Numbered from the stretch's first letter, positions 27,768 to 37,989 are shown. The stretch: DNA of 47,670 nt from Pseudobutyrivibrio sp. (GCA_024691465.1 JAILNO010000115.1:1-47670); one strand, 5' to 3'. Notes: a model not told the origin generated them from the letters alone. A program made the numbers and translations.

Positions 27768-27799
27768 TCTATAGTTGATTTTTGAAAAGAGGTGATTTC

Positions 27800-28937
27800 G
27801 TGATAGAGCTTGAACAGTTCAAACAGCGCTTAATTGCGCAGAAGAATTCTATGACGGAAGTGAGGGATTCACTTTGACGTCGCAGCTAAGAAAGCTCGTA
27901 TAGAGGAGCTTGAAAGAGAGATGGAGGCTCCTGATTTCTGGACAGATGCCACAGCATCTACAGCCAAAATGAAGGAACTTAAGTCTATGAAGGACGACGT
28001 AACTGTCATAGATAAGCTTGAGGACTTATATAAAGAAATAGAAGACTACATTGATTTAGGTAATGAGGAAGAGGATCAGGAGATTGTAGATACAGTTGCT
28101 CTTTTAATAGAAGAGTTTGAGGATTCTCTTGAGAAGCTTAGGATGAAGACTCTCCTTTCTGGGGAATACGATGCAGATAGTGCCATCGTAACTTTGCACT
28201 CTGGAGCAGGAGGAGTAGAAGCCTGCGATTGGGTTCAGATGTTATACCGTATGTACACCAGATGGGCTTCAGATGAAGGATTTGCCGTGGAAGAGCTCGA
28301 CTTCCTAGAGGGCGATGAAGCAGGCATTAAGTCTGTTACATTCCAGGTCAATGGTGAGAATGCATACGGTTATCTCAAGTCTGAGAAGGGTATCCACCGC
28401 TTGGTAAGGATTTCGCCTTTTAATGCCCAGGGCAAGAGACAGACATCCTTTGCATCCTGCGATGTTATGCCAGATATTGAAGAGGATGTGGATGTGGAGA
28501 TAAGAGATGAGGATATCCGCATTGATACATATCGCTCATCAGGTGCAGGTGGTCAGCATATTAACAAGACCAGCTCCGCCATCAGAATTACCCACTTCCC
28601 TACAGGCATAGTAGTTACTTGCCAGAATGAGCGAAGCCAGCACATGAATAAGGACAAGGCTATGCAGATGCTCAAGACCAAGTTACTTCTTCTCAAGCAG
28701 GAGGAGAATGCAGCCAAGGCCAGTGGCATCAGGGGCGAGGTGTCCGACATAGGCTGGGGTAATCAGATTCGCTCTTATGTCCTGCAGCCATATACTATGG
28801 TTAAGGATCTGCGTACAGGAGAGGAGACTGGCAATACAGATGCTGTCCTTGACGGCAAAGTTACGCCATTCATGAATGCATATTTAAAATGGCTCAGTTT
28901 AGGCTGTCCTGACCGAGGGGCGCAGGATTCGGAATAA
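27800..28937 (+). CDS. prfB: Peptide chain release factor 2 (programmed +1 frameshift)
   Basis: RF2 terminates translation at UGA and UAA. A 25-codon frame starts at GTG 27800 (SD aagaggtg) and stops at TGA 27875-27877 in the slippery site CTT-TGA-C. A +1 shift joins it to the frame continuing from GAC 27876, giving about 378 residues. With this joining, the stop-recognition motif SPF falls at 205-207 and the catalytic GGQ at 250-252, exactly the E. coli RF2 numbers, which supports the reconstruction. The shift autoregulates RF2 and is not a mutation. An SD-like GAGGG precedes the slippery CTT by 5 nt. Confidence 0.96.
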
Positions 28938-29002
28938 TTTAGCTTATTAAATCTTGACTGAATTCTAATTCTAAATAATTGAATATTTATCACAAAATAA
29001 AC

Positions 29003-29032
29003 TTGAAATAGGTAGTACTTTAATGTTATTAT
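29003..29032 (+). promoter_or_regulatory. Promoter of ACT protein-hom-thrH operon
   Basis: TTGAAA (29003-29008), an 18-bp spacer and TATTAT (29027-29032) with an upstream TG. A 7-bp hairpin (GTACAAA 29044-29050 / TTTGTAC 29055-29061) lies in the short leader. Confidence 0.6.
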
Positions 29033-29083
29033 CTTCTGAGCGTGTACAAATGTTTTTGTACTAAAGACACTTACGGAGGAATT

Positions 29084-29527
29084 ATGGCAGAGAAGACTAC
29101 CTATTTTGTTTTAAAAGAAAAGGCTGTACCTGAGGTATTGCTCAAGGTTGTGGCAGCCAAGAAGCTTATAGCTACTGGCAAGTGCGAATCTGTTCAGGAT
29201 GCAACTGAGAAGGTAGGCATTAGCCGTAGCTCTTTTTATAAGTATAAGGATGACATATTCCCATTCCATGAGGACACCAAAGGGAAGACGGTGAATATGG
29301 TTATCCAGTTGGAGGATGAGCCAGGATTATTATCAAGTGTGTTAGATTCGATGGCCCATTCTCATGTTAATATACTTACTATACATCAGACAGTACCTGT
29401 TGGAGGTTTTGCGACACTCACTATCTCGGTGGATGTCCTTGAGGATTCAGGCGACTTCTCTGATCTTGTAAGTACTATTGAAGGAATTGATGGTGTCCAT
29501 TACGTAAAAATATTAGCAAGGGAGTGA
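29084..29527 (+). CDS. Free-standing ACT-domain protein (PheB/UPF0735 family)
   Basis: The 147-residue protein pairs an N-terminal helix-turn-helix-like region (SVQDATEKVGISRSSFYKYKD) with a C-terminal ACT domain carrying an intact ligand loop (DEPGLLSSVLDSM). Such proteins are linked to amino-acid sensing; B. subtilis PheB is encoded beside pheA. The frame is open from 29042 but cggagga places the start at ATG 29084. The stop lies 4 nt before hom, so it probably works with that enzyme. Confidence 0.88.
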   Translation: MAEKTTYFVLKEKAVPEVLLKVVAAKKLIATGKCESVQDATEKVGISRSSFYKYKDDIFPFHEDTKGKTVNMVIQLEDEPGLLSSVLDSMAHSHVNILTIHQTVPVGGFATLTISVDVLEDSGDFSDLVSTIEGIDGVHYVKILARE

Positions 29528-29531
29528 CAAC

Positions 29532-30728
29532 ATGAAAGTAGCAATTATGGGTTACGGAACTATAGGTTCCGGTGTGGCAAAGGTTCTTGATACTAATAAG
29601 GACGTTCTTAAGGATAGAATTGGTGAGGCTCTCGAGCTTAAGTATATCTTGGATTTAAGAGATTTTCCTGGGGATCCACATGAGGATTGTTTTGTAAAAG
29701 ATTACAAAGATATCGTCAATGATAAAGAAGTTAAGATTGTTGTTGAGACAATGGGCGGTGTAGAGCCAGCCTTTACATTTGTAAAAGCTATGCTTGAGTC
29801 AGGCAAGTCAGTTACTACTTCTAACAAGGCACTTGTAGCAGACAAGGGTGCGGAGCTTATGAAGATTGCTGCTGAGCATGATGTGAACTTTGTATTTGAG
29901 GCAGCTGTAGGCGGTGGTATTCCTATTATCAGAACACTTACAGCATGTCTTACAGGTGATGTTATTGAGGAGATTTCAGCAATCTGTAATGGTACTACCA
30001 ATTACATGCTTACCAATATGGAGCAGTTTGGTAGTGAGTATGACCAGATTCTTGCTGAGGCTCAGTCTTTAGGCTATGCAGAGAAGGATCCTACAGCTGA
30101 TGTAGAGGGTTATGATAGCTGCAGGAAGATAGCAATTCTTACTTCTCTTGTATCAGGCAAGAATGTTGACTATCAGGATATTCCTACAGAAGGAATCAGC
30201 AAGATTTCATCTACAGATTTTAAGTATGCTAAGGAAATGGGCTACAGTATTAAGCTTATTGCCAAGGCTACTAAGTGTGGCGATACATACACATGTAGAG
30301 TAGCTCCATATCTAGTTAAACCAGATCAGATGCTTTATCATGTGGCAGGTGTTATGAATGCAGTATCTGTCAGAGGTAATATGCTAGGAGAGTCTATGTA
30401 CTACGGAGCAGGTGCAGGTGCCCTTCCTACAGCTTCAGCGGTAGTGGGTGATATGGTGTTCTTAGCTAGGAATACTCAGCGTCCTGTTCAGATTGGATGG
30501 TCTGAGACTAAGCTTGCTCTGGCTAATCCAGCAGAGCAGGAATTCACATACTTTGTCAGAACTTCTGCAGCTCAGTCTGATATTGAGAATGAGTTTGGTA
30601 AGGTTAAGTATGCAGCTCTTGACTTAGATGATGAGACAGGATTTGTTACATCTAAGATGACAGAGGCGGAATTCAACGAGCGCAAGAATGCACTTGGCGG
30701 AATTATTTCAGTAATTAGATTCTATTAA
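29532..30728 (+). CDS. hom: Homoserine dehydrogenase
   Basis: This NAD(P)-dependent enzyme makes homoserine from aspartate semialdehyde, the branch point to threonine and methionine. The 398-residue protein has the Rossmann motif GYGTIGSGVAKVL, VTTSNKALVADKG, EAAVGGGIPIIRTL and GTTNYMLTNM. Its C-terminal ACT-like tail (about 340-398) is short and lacks the PG of the usual ligand loop. The adjacent free-standing ACT protein may supply feedback sensing. It lies between that gene and thrH in one operon. Confidence 0.95.
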   Translation: MKVAIMGYGTIGSGVAKVLDTNKDVLKDRIGEALELKYILDLRDFPGDPHEDCFVKDYKDIVNDKEVKIVVETMGGVEPAFTFVKAMLESGKSVTTSNKALVADKGAELMKIAAEHDVNFVFEAAVGGGIPIIRTLTACLTGDVIEEISAICNGTTNYMLTNMEQFGSEYDQILAEAQSLGYAEKDPTADVEGYDSCRKIAILTSLVSGKNVDYQDIPTEGISKISSTDFKYAKEMGYSIKLIAKATKCGDTYTCRVAPYLVKPDQMLYHVAGVMNAVSVRGNMLGESMYYGAGAGALPTASAVVGDMVFLARNTQRPVQIGWSETKLALANPAEQEFTYFVRTSAAQSDIENEFGKVKYAALDLDDETGFVTSKMTEAEFNERKNALGGIISVIRFY

Positions 30729-30753
30729 TCGGCATAATATTAGGAGAGAAGAA

Positions 30754-31356
30754 ATGTTTGTTACTTGCTTAGACTTGGAAGGTGTATTGGTACCAGAGAT
30801 TTGGATTGCTTTTGCTGAGGCTTCAGGTATTCCTGAGCTTAAGAAGACTACTAGAGATGAGCCAGATTACGATAAGCTCATGAACTATCGTATCGGCATA
30901 CTTAAGGAACATGGTCTTGGCCTTAAGGAGATTCAGGCAACTATTGCTAAGATTGATCCACTTCCTGGAGCTAAGGAATTTTTAGATAAGCTTAGAGCAC
31001 AGGGGCAGGTTATTATTATCAGTGATACATTTTCACAATTCGCAGGTCCTTTAATGGAGAAACTTGGTATGCCTACTATCTTCTGTAATGAATTGGTAGT
31101 TGCAGATGATGGAGAGATTACAGGTTTCAAGATGCGTTGTGATAAGAGCAAGCTCACTACAGTCAGAGCTCTACAGTCTTGCGGATTCGAGACAATTGCA
31201 AGCGGTGATAGCTTCAATGATCTTGCAATGATTGAGGCATCTAAGGCAGGATTCCTATTCCGCACTACAGATGCTATCAAGAAGGACTATCCACAGTATC
31301 CAGCTTTTGAAGAGTACGATGACTTATATAATGCCATTGTAGAAGCGCAGAAATAA
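30754..31356 (+). CDS. thrH: ThrH-type phosphoserine phosphatase / homoserine phosphotransferase
   Basis: The 200-residue HAD-family protein matches ThrH in its N-terminal CLDLEGVLVPEIW (the DLEGV form of the DxDx motif), ISDTFSQFAGPLMEKLG and ASGDSFNDLAMIEAS. In Pseudomonas ThrH dephosphorylates phosphoserine and can transfer phosphate to homoserine. Its place directly after hom suggests it makes homoserine phosphate for threonine here. gagaag precedes the ATG and a strong terminator follows. Confidence 0.9.
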   Translation: MFVTCLDLEGVLVPEIWIAFAEASGIPELKKTTRDEPDYDKLMNYRIGILKEHGLGLKEIQATIAKIDPLPGAKEFLDKLRAQGQVIIISDTFSQFAGPLMEKLGMPTIFCNELVVADDGEITGFKMRCDKSKLTTVRALQSCGFETIASGDSFNDLAMIEASKAGFLFRTTDAIKKDYPQYPAFEEYDDLYNAIVEAQK

Positions 31357-31364
31357 CATATCGG

Positions 31365-31404
31365 GCACGATTTGAAAATAATTATCAAATCGTGCTCTTT
31401 TTTT
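31365..31404 (+). terminator. Terminator after thrH
   Basis: GCACGATTTGA (31365-31375) pairs with TCAAATCGTGC (31385-31395), followed by TCTTTTTTT. Confidence 0.9.
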
Positions 31405-31565
31405 ATGAATATTTGCCAGATAACGATTACGTTTGTACAAATTCACCTTAATAAAAGATTAAAAAAGCTGATAAGATAGCAATATTTACTAGTTTGTTAA
31501 ATATCAAACAACAGCAAGAATAGTATATTTTGTCTATATAATGTCAAAAATGTGAAAAAAATATG

Positions 31566-31594
31566 TTGAAAATACCACAAGGTTATATTATTAT
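31566..31594 (+). promoter_or_regulatory. Promoter of glycerol operon
   Basis: TTGAAA (31566-31571), a 17-bp spacer and TATTAT (31589-31594) place the transcript start near 31601, about 130 nt upstream of glpP. Confidence 0.65.
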
Positions 31595-31600
31595 GAATAT

Positions 31601-31700
31601 ACAAAGTTAATAAATGCCCGTGAGAGAAGAGAATGTGGCTGCGACGAGAGTAGATAACTCTTGAATGTTTAGGCCTGTTCTTTTTTTGTGCCTAAATAAG
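31601..31700 (+). promoter_or_regulatory. Structured glp leader, probable GlpP antitermination target
   Basis: Hairpin A pairs CGAGAGT (31645-31651) with ACTCTTG (31657-31663). Hairpin B pairs TTTAGGC (31668-31674) with GCCTAAA (31690-31696), and its loop holds the T-run 31681-31687. AAGAG at 31627-31631 could pair with CTCTT instead, giving mutually exclusive folds. GlpP-type regulators act on such leaders when glycerol-3-phosphate is present. The direct GlpP link is inferred from position. Confidence 0.5.
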
Positions 31701-31729
31701 GGTGATGGGTATCTAAAGGAGTATAGATA

Positions 31730-33872
<2,143 letters not shown>

Positions 33873-33887
33873 GTTATAAGGATTTAG

Positions 33888-33924
33888 CAGGGCTATCAGC
33901 TTTTGCTAAAGCTGGGTAGCCCTG
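33888..33924 (+). other. Nested hairpin between glpK and glpF
   Basis: Outer arms CAGGGCTA (33888-33895) and TAGCCCTG (33917-33924) enclose inner arms CAGCTTT (33897-33903) and AAAGCTG (33908-33914). No T-run follows, so a processing or mRNA-stabilising structure is more likely than a terminator. Confidence 0.6.
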
Positions 33925-33975
33925 AATGGAGAAAATGGTTTTTATAAATTATTTACTTTAGAAGGGGGTAATAAT

Positions 33976-34704
33976 ATGTCAGTTTATGTTGGCGAGTTTA
34001 TCGGTACAATATTACTTGTACTACTTGGAGACGGTGTATGTTGTAATGTTAACTTAGAGAAGTCTGGCTTTAAGGGCGGTGGAGCAGTCCACATCCTTAT
34101 TGGTTGGGGTATGGCAGTTATGGTTCCTGCATTTGCTATGAGTAGATGTGTACATTGTACATCTGCATTCAACCCAGCAGTTACAATAGGTCTTGCTCTT
34201 AGAACAGGTGACTGGAGCACAGTTGGCGGTCAGATTGTTGCTCAGATGCTTGGCGGTTTCGTAGGAGCTGCTATCCTTATGGTTCTTTATCATGATCACA
34301 TCAAGGCTACAGCTGATGACGATGTAGTTAGAGGATGCTTCTGTACAGCACCTTCTATTCCAAACACAGGTCTTAATTTCCTCTCTGAGTTTGTAGCTAC
34401 ATTCGTACTTGTATTTACACTTGCACTTATTCCTGGAGCAGCTGGTGAGTCAGCAGTTTCATGGGTACTTGTATATGGCGTTATCGTAGCTTGCGGTGCT
34501 TCATTTGGCGGTCTTACAGGATACGCAATGAATGCAGCAAGAGATACTGCTCCTCGTATTGCATATATGCTTCTTGCTCCTGATTTTGGTAAGAAGAATG
34601 CAAATTGGGGATATGGATGGATTCCACTAGTAGCACCTATCTGTGGCGGCGTTGTTGCATCACTTCTTTACAATGCTCTTATGGCAGCACAGTTGATAGG
34701 TTAA
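33976..34704 (+). CDS. glpF: Glycerol uptake facilitator (MIP/aquaglyceroporin)
   Basis: The 242-residue protein has six membrane segments and the two half-helix motifs of the MIP family. The first is SAFNPAVTIGL. The second reads YAMNAARDTAPR, with NAA instead of the usual NPA but the ARD arginine kept. It would let glycerol diffuse into the cell for GlpK to trap. aaggggg precedes the ATG. The unusually many cysteines near the first NPA and in the middle loop are noted without interpretation. Confidence 0.93.
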   Translation: MSVYVGEFIGTILLVLLGDGVCCNVNLEKSGFKGGGAVHILIGWGMAVMVPAFAMSRCVHCTSAFNPAVTIGLALRTGDWSTVGGQIVAQMLGGFVGAAILMVLYHDHIKATADDDVVRGCFCTAPSIPNTGLNFLSEFVATFVLVFTLALIPGAAGESAVSWVLVYGVIVACGASFGGLTGYAMNAARDTAPRIAYMLLAPDFGKKNANWGYGWIPLVAPICGGVVASLLYNALMAAQLIG

Positions 34705-34728
34705 TTAGAGATCTATTTATAATAATTT

Positions 34729-34743
34729 CAGTATTCAATACTG
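34729..34743 (+). repeat. 15-bp inverted repeat upstream of FAD oxidoreductase operon
   Basis: CAGTATT-C-AATACTG is a perfect inverted repeat between glpF and the flavoprotein gene. It could be an operator; no clear promoter overlaps it. Confidence 0.4.
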
Positions 34744-34782
34744 GAACCATTTAAAACTGAACTATTGTATACACTGAGGATT

Positions 34783-34834
34783 GGAGTCGGTATTGAACGC
34801 ATGATGAGATGCGTCTAATTGCCGACTCCATTTT
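34783..34834 (+). terminator. Nested hairpin/attenuator before G3P oxidoreductase genes
   Basis: Outer arms GGAGTCGG (34783-34790) and CCGACTCC (34822-34829) enclose inner arms ACGCAT (34797-34802) and ATGCGT (34809-34814), followed by ATTTTCATT. It sits about 35 nt before the next start codon and may work as a weak terminator or protein-controlled attenuator inside the glycerol locus. Confidence 0.6.
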
Positions 34835-34868
34835 CATTGTAAATATAATTTGAGTAGGAGATAAAACT

Positions 34869-36329
34869 ATGTTATACGATGTCATAATCATAGGCGCAGG
34901 CGTTTCTGGCAGCGCTATTGCGAGAGAGCTTTCACGATATGAGGCAAATGTCTGTGTTCTAGAAAAATGTGAAGATGTTTGTGAAGGAACATCTAAGGCT
35001 AACTCAGCAATTGTACATGCAGGCTTCGACGCACCTGCAGGCTCACTTATGGCCAAACTTAATGTACGCGGAAATGAAATGATGGAAGACCTCTGCCGAG
35101 ATTTAGATATCCCGTTTAAGAGAAATGGTTCCATGGTTGTCTGCATACATAAGGAGGCTCTGCCTGGACTTCAGGACCTCTATGATAGAGGTATTAAGAA
35201 CGGGGTGAAGGACATGCAGATCCTTAGCAGAGAGGAGGCTCTTGAGTTAGAGCCTAACCTTTCAGACAATGTAGAAGGAGCATTACTGGCTAAGACAGGT
35301 GGTATTATCTGTCCATTCAAACTTAATATAGCAATGGCGGAGAATGCCAATGTAAACGGAGTAGATTTCAGATTTAACACAGCGGTTGAAGATATTAAAT
35401 GTGATGAAGATGGATTATGGCATATTCGTACAAACAATGGAGAATATGTAACTAGATATGTTGTTAATGCAGCAGGAGTTCACTCAGGTGAGATTCACAA
35501 TATGGTTAGTGCACCTGATGACAAGATTGAGATTATCCCTCGTCGAGGAGACTACTGTCTATTAGATAAGGAAGTAGGAAATCATGTTAGTCATACTATT
35601 TTCCCACAGCCTACTAACCTTGGTAAGGGCGTACTTGTATCACCTACTGTTCATGGCAACCTTATCGTGGGACCTACTGCTATTGATATTGAGGACAAAG
35701 AAGGAACTAATACAACAGCAGAAGGAATTGGAGATTTAATTGCAAAAGCTAACGATCATGTTAAGAACTTGCCAATGAGAAAGGTAATTACATCCTTTGC
35801 AGGCTTACGTGCTCACGAACAGCGTCACGAATTTATTATCGGTGAAGTAGCTGGAGCACCTCATTTTATTGATTGTGCAGCAATCGAATCACCAGGCTTA
35901 ACATCCAGCCCAGCAATAGGCGAGATGGTAGGTAATATGTTGAAAGATATGATGGGGCTTTCTAACAAGGCTAATTGGATTAGCACTAGAAAGGACGTAA
36001 TGAACCCAGCAGATCTTTCCGTTGAAGAAAGAAATGAATTAATTAAGAAGAATCCAGCTTATGGAAATATTATTTGCAGATGTGAGTCTATTTCAGAAGG
36101 AGAAATCTTAGATGCCATTCATAGACCTCTAGGTGCTCGCTCATTAGATGGAGTTAAGAGAAGAACTAGAGCTGGTATGGGTAGATGCCAGGCAGGTTTC
36201 TGCTCACCTAAGACAATGGAAATTCTTCACAGAGAATTAGGTCTTCCTTATGAGGACATTACTAAGAGTGGAGGACGCTCAAATATCGTTATTGAGCGCA
36301 CCAAGAATCAGAAGGGAGGCAACAAATAA
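34869..36329 (+). CDS. FAD-dependent G3P dehydrogenase-like protein (GlpA/COG0579) with BFD domain
   Basis: The 486-residue protein starts with the FAD motif IIGAGVSGSAIARELSRYE, continues as a DAO-type oxidoreductase and ends in a BFD-like [2Fe-2S] domain with C403-x-C405 and C440-x4-C445 (CRCES, GRCQAGFC). Together with the next two genes it probably forms a three-subunit sn-glycerol-3-phosphate oxidoreductase passing electrons through flavins and Fe-S centres. gtaggag precedes the ATG. The next gene overlaps its stop by one base. Confidence 0.85.
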   Translation: MLYDVIIIGAGVSGSAIARELSRYEANVCVLEKCEDVCEGTSKANSAIVHAGFDAPAGSLMAKLNVRGNEMMEDLCRDLDIPFKRNGSMVVCIHKEALPGLQDLYDRGIKNGVKDMQILSREEALELEPNLSDNVEGALLAKTGGIICPFKLNIAMAENANVNGVDFRFNTAVEDIKCDEDGLWHIRTNNGEYVTRYVVNAAGVHSGEIHNMVSAPDDKIEIIPRRGDYCLLDKEVGNHVSHTIFPQPTNLGKGVLVSPTVHGNLIVGPTAIDIEDKEGTNTTAEGIGDLIAKANDHVKNLPMRKVITSFAGLRAHEQRHEFIIGEVAGAPHFIDCAAIESPGLTSSPAIGEMVGNMLKDMMGLSNKANWISTRKDVMNPADLSVEERNELIKKNPAYGNIICRCESISEGEILDAIHRPLGARSLDGVKRRTRAGMGRCQAGFCSPKTMEILHRELGLPYEDITKSGGRSNIVIERTKNQKGGNK

Positions 36330-37594
36330 TGACTAATTATGACATTGTAATTGTGGGTGGTGGCCCAGCAGGACTTGCAGCTGCGACAGCAGCAAGACAA
36401 GCAGGTGTTGAGAAGATTCTTATTCTTGAAAGAGACAAGGAGCTAGGCGGTATTCTTAATCAGTGTATCCATAATGGATTTGGCCTTCATACTTTTAAGG
36501 AGGAGCTGACAGGCCCTGAGTATGCGTACCGTTTTATAGAAAAAGTACTAGATGCCAAGATTGAGTATAAGCTCAATACAATGGTAATGGATATCTCCAG
36601 CGACAGAGTGGTTACAGCTATGAGCCGTGAGGATGGCATGTATCAGATTAAGGCTGGCGCTGTAATACTTGCTATGGGATGTAGAGAGCGTCCTAGAGGA
36701 GCTCTTAATATTCCAGGCTATAGACCTGCAGGTATATTCTCAGCAGGTACAGCTCAGCGACTTGTCAATATTGAGGGCTACATGCCTGGTAGAGAGGTAG
36801 TTATATTAGGTTCTGGAGATATCGGACTTATTATGGCTCGTCGTATGACACTTGAGGGGGCTAAGGTCAAGGTTGTGGCAGAGCTGATGCCATATTCAGG
36901 AGGATTAAAGAGAAATATTGTACAGTGCCTTGATGACTTCGGTATTCCTCTTAAGCTTAGCCATACAGTAGTTGATATAGAGGGCAAAGAGCATCTTTCA
37001 GCTGTAACAATTGCAGCAGTTGATAACAAGGGTAAGCCAATCCCAGGTACTGAGGAGCGCTATACTTGCGATACTTTGTTACTTTCTTGCGGACTTATTC
37101 CTGAGAATGAGCTGTCTAGAAATGCTGGAGTTGAGATGAGCCCTATCACCAGTGGCCCAGTAGTTAATGAGTCACTTGAAACTAATATCCCAGGTGTATT
37201 CGCTTGCGGCAATGTCCTTCACGTGCATGATCTGGTTGACTATGTATCTGAAGAGGCAGCCAGAGCAGGAGAGAATGCAGCCAAGTATGTTAAGGGTGAG
37301 CTTCCTAAGGATAGCGACAGCGTCATAGAGATAGTTGCCACAGAGGGAGCTAGATACACAGTTCCATCTACTATTGATGCAGGAAGAATGGACGATAAGC
37401 TTACAGTTCGATTCCGCGTAGGTGCAGTTTATAAAGATTCATACGTCAGCGTATATTTTGACGACGAGAGAGTTATGCACAACAAGAAACGAATTATGGC
37501 TCCAGGAGAGATGGAGCAGGTAATACTTCTCAAGTCTAAGCTTGCTGAGAAGCCAGATCTTAAGAAGATTACTGTTAAAATTGAAGCAGAGTAA
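36329..37594 (+). CDS. NAD(P)/FAD-dependent oxidoreductase subunit
   Basis: The 421-residue protein has an N-terminal FAD motif VGGGPAGLAAATAARQAG, a second nucleotide-binding motif ILGSGDIGLIMARRMTLEGA (about 150-170) and the flavin contact GVFACGNVLHVHDLVDYVSEE. Its arrangement matches pyridine-nucleotide disulfide-family proteins that occur between COG0579 and DUF1667 genes. It likely links G3P oxidation to NAD(P) or another carrier. The start overlaps the upstream stop (TAATG), implying coupling. Confidence 0.87.
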   Translation: MTNYDIVIVGGGPAGLAAATAARQAGVEKILILERDKELGGILNQCIHNGFGLHTFKEELTGPEYAYRFIEKVLDAKIEYKLNTMVMDISSDRVVTAMSREDGMYQIKAGAVILAMGCRERPRGALNIPGYRPAGIFSAGTAQRLVNIEGYMPGREVVILGSGDIGLIMARRMTLEGAKVKVVAELMPYSGGLKRNIVQCLDDFGIPLKLSHTVVDIEGKEHLSAVTIAAVDNKGKPIPGTEERYTCDTLLLSCGLIPENELSRNAGVEMSPITSGPVVNESLETNIPGVFACGNVLHVHDLVDYVSEEAARAGENAAKYVKGELPKDSDSVIEIVATEGARYTVPSTIDAGRMDDKLTVRFRVGAVYKDSYVSVYFDDERVMHNKKRIMAPGEMEQVILLKSKLAEKPDLKKITVKIEAE

Positions 37595-37623
37595 TAATCG
37601 TGCATTGTAATAGGAGGCAGACA

Positions 37624-37989
37624 ATGGAAAAAAGAGAACTAACATGTATCGGCTGCCCAATGGGTTGCCAAATCACAGTTGAGATGGAGGCAGGGGAAGT
37701 AGTTTCAGTTACTGGCAATACCTGCGCTATCGGAGATAAGTATGCAAGGAATGAGGTCACCCACCCAGAGCGAACAGTTACCTCTACAGCAATTATCCTC
37801 GGTGGCGATAAGCCTAGAGTTTCTGTTAAGACTAAGAGCAATATTCCTAAGGACAAAATTGACGATGTCATGAAAGAGATTGATGCAGCAGTCATGAAAG
37901 CACCTATCCATATCGGAGATGTAGTCGTCAAGGATGTGTGTGGAACGGGAGTAGATGTGGTTGCAACTAGAAATGTAGAGGCGGTATAA
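37624..37989 (+). CDS. DUF1667 small Fe-S protein
   Basis: The 121-residue protein begins with C8-x2-C11-x3-C15 and C34 (CIGCPMGC then NTCAIG), resembling the [4Fe-4S] binding part of molybdopterin oxidoreductases, then a conserved VTHPERTVTSTA segment. DUF1667 (COG3862) genes usually sit beside the two flavoproteins seen here, so it is probably their small electron-transfer subunit. The frame opens at 37600, but aggagg (37612-37617) fixes ATG 37624. A strong terminator follows. Confidence 0.88.
   Translation: MEKRELTCIGCPMGCQITVEMEAGEVVSVTGNTCAIGDKYARNEVTHPERTVTSTAIILGGDKPRVSVKTKSNIPKDKIDDVMKEIDAAVMKAPIHIGDVVVKDVCGTGVDVVATRNVEAV

Larger units (their letters stand above)
31405..31729 (+). 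other. Intergenic region and leader upstream of glpP
   Basis: No gene is visible. The first 160 bp is AT-rich spacer with a TATAAT at 31537-31542 lacking a -35 partner. The second half holds the glp promoter (31566-31594) and a structured leader (about 31601-31729) described separately. Confidence 0.6.

Noticed and set aside
27800..27877. prfB as a broken gene because of the in-frame TGA at codon 26
   Set aside because: The CTT-TGA-C site is the known programmed +1 frameshift, and SPF and GGQ fall at the expected residues after it.
31424..31437. Possible catabolite-responsive element (CGATTACGTTTGTA) upstream of the glycerol operon
   Set aside because: It matches the CRE core ACGTTT but fails at about four of fourteen consensus positions and lies about 140 bp upstream of the predicted promoter.
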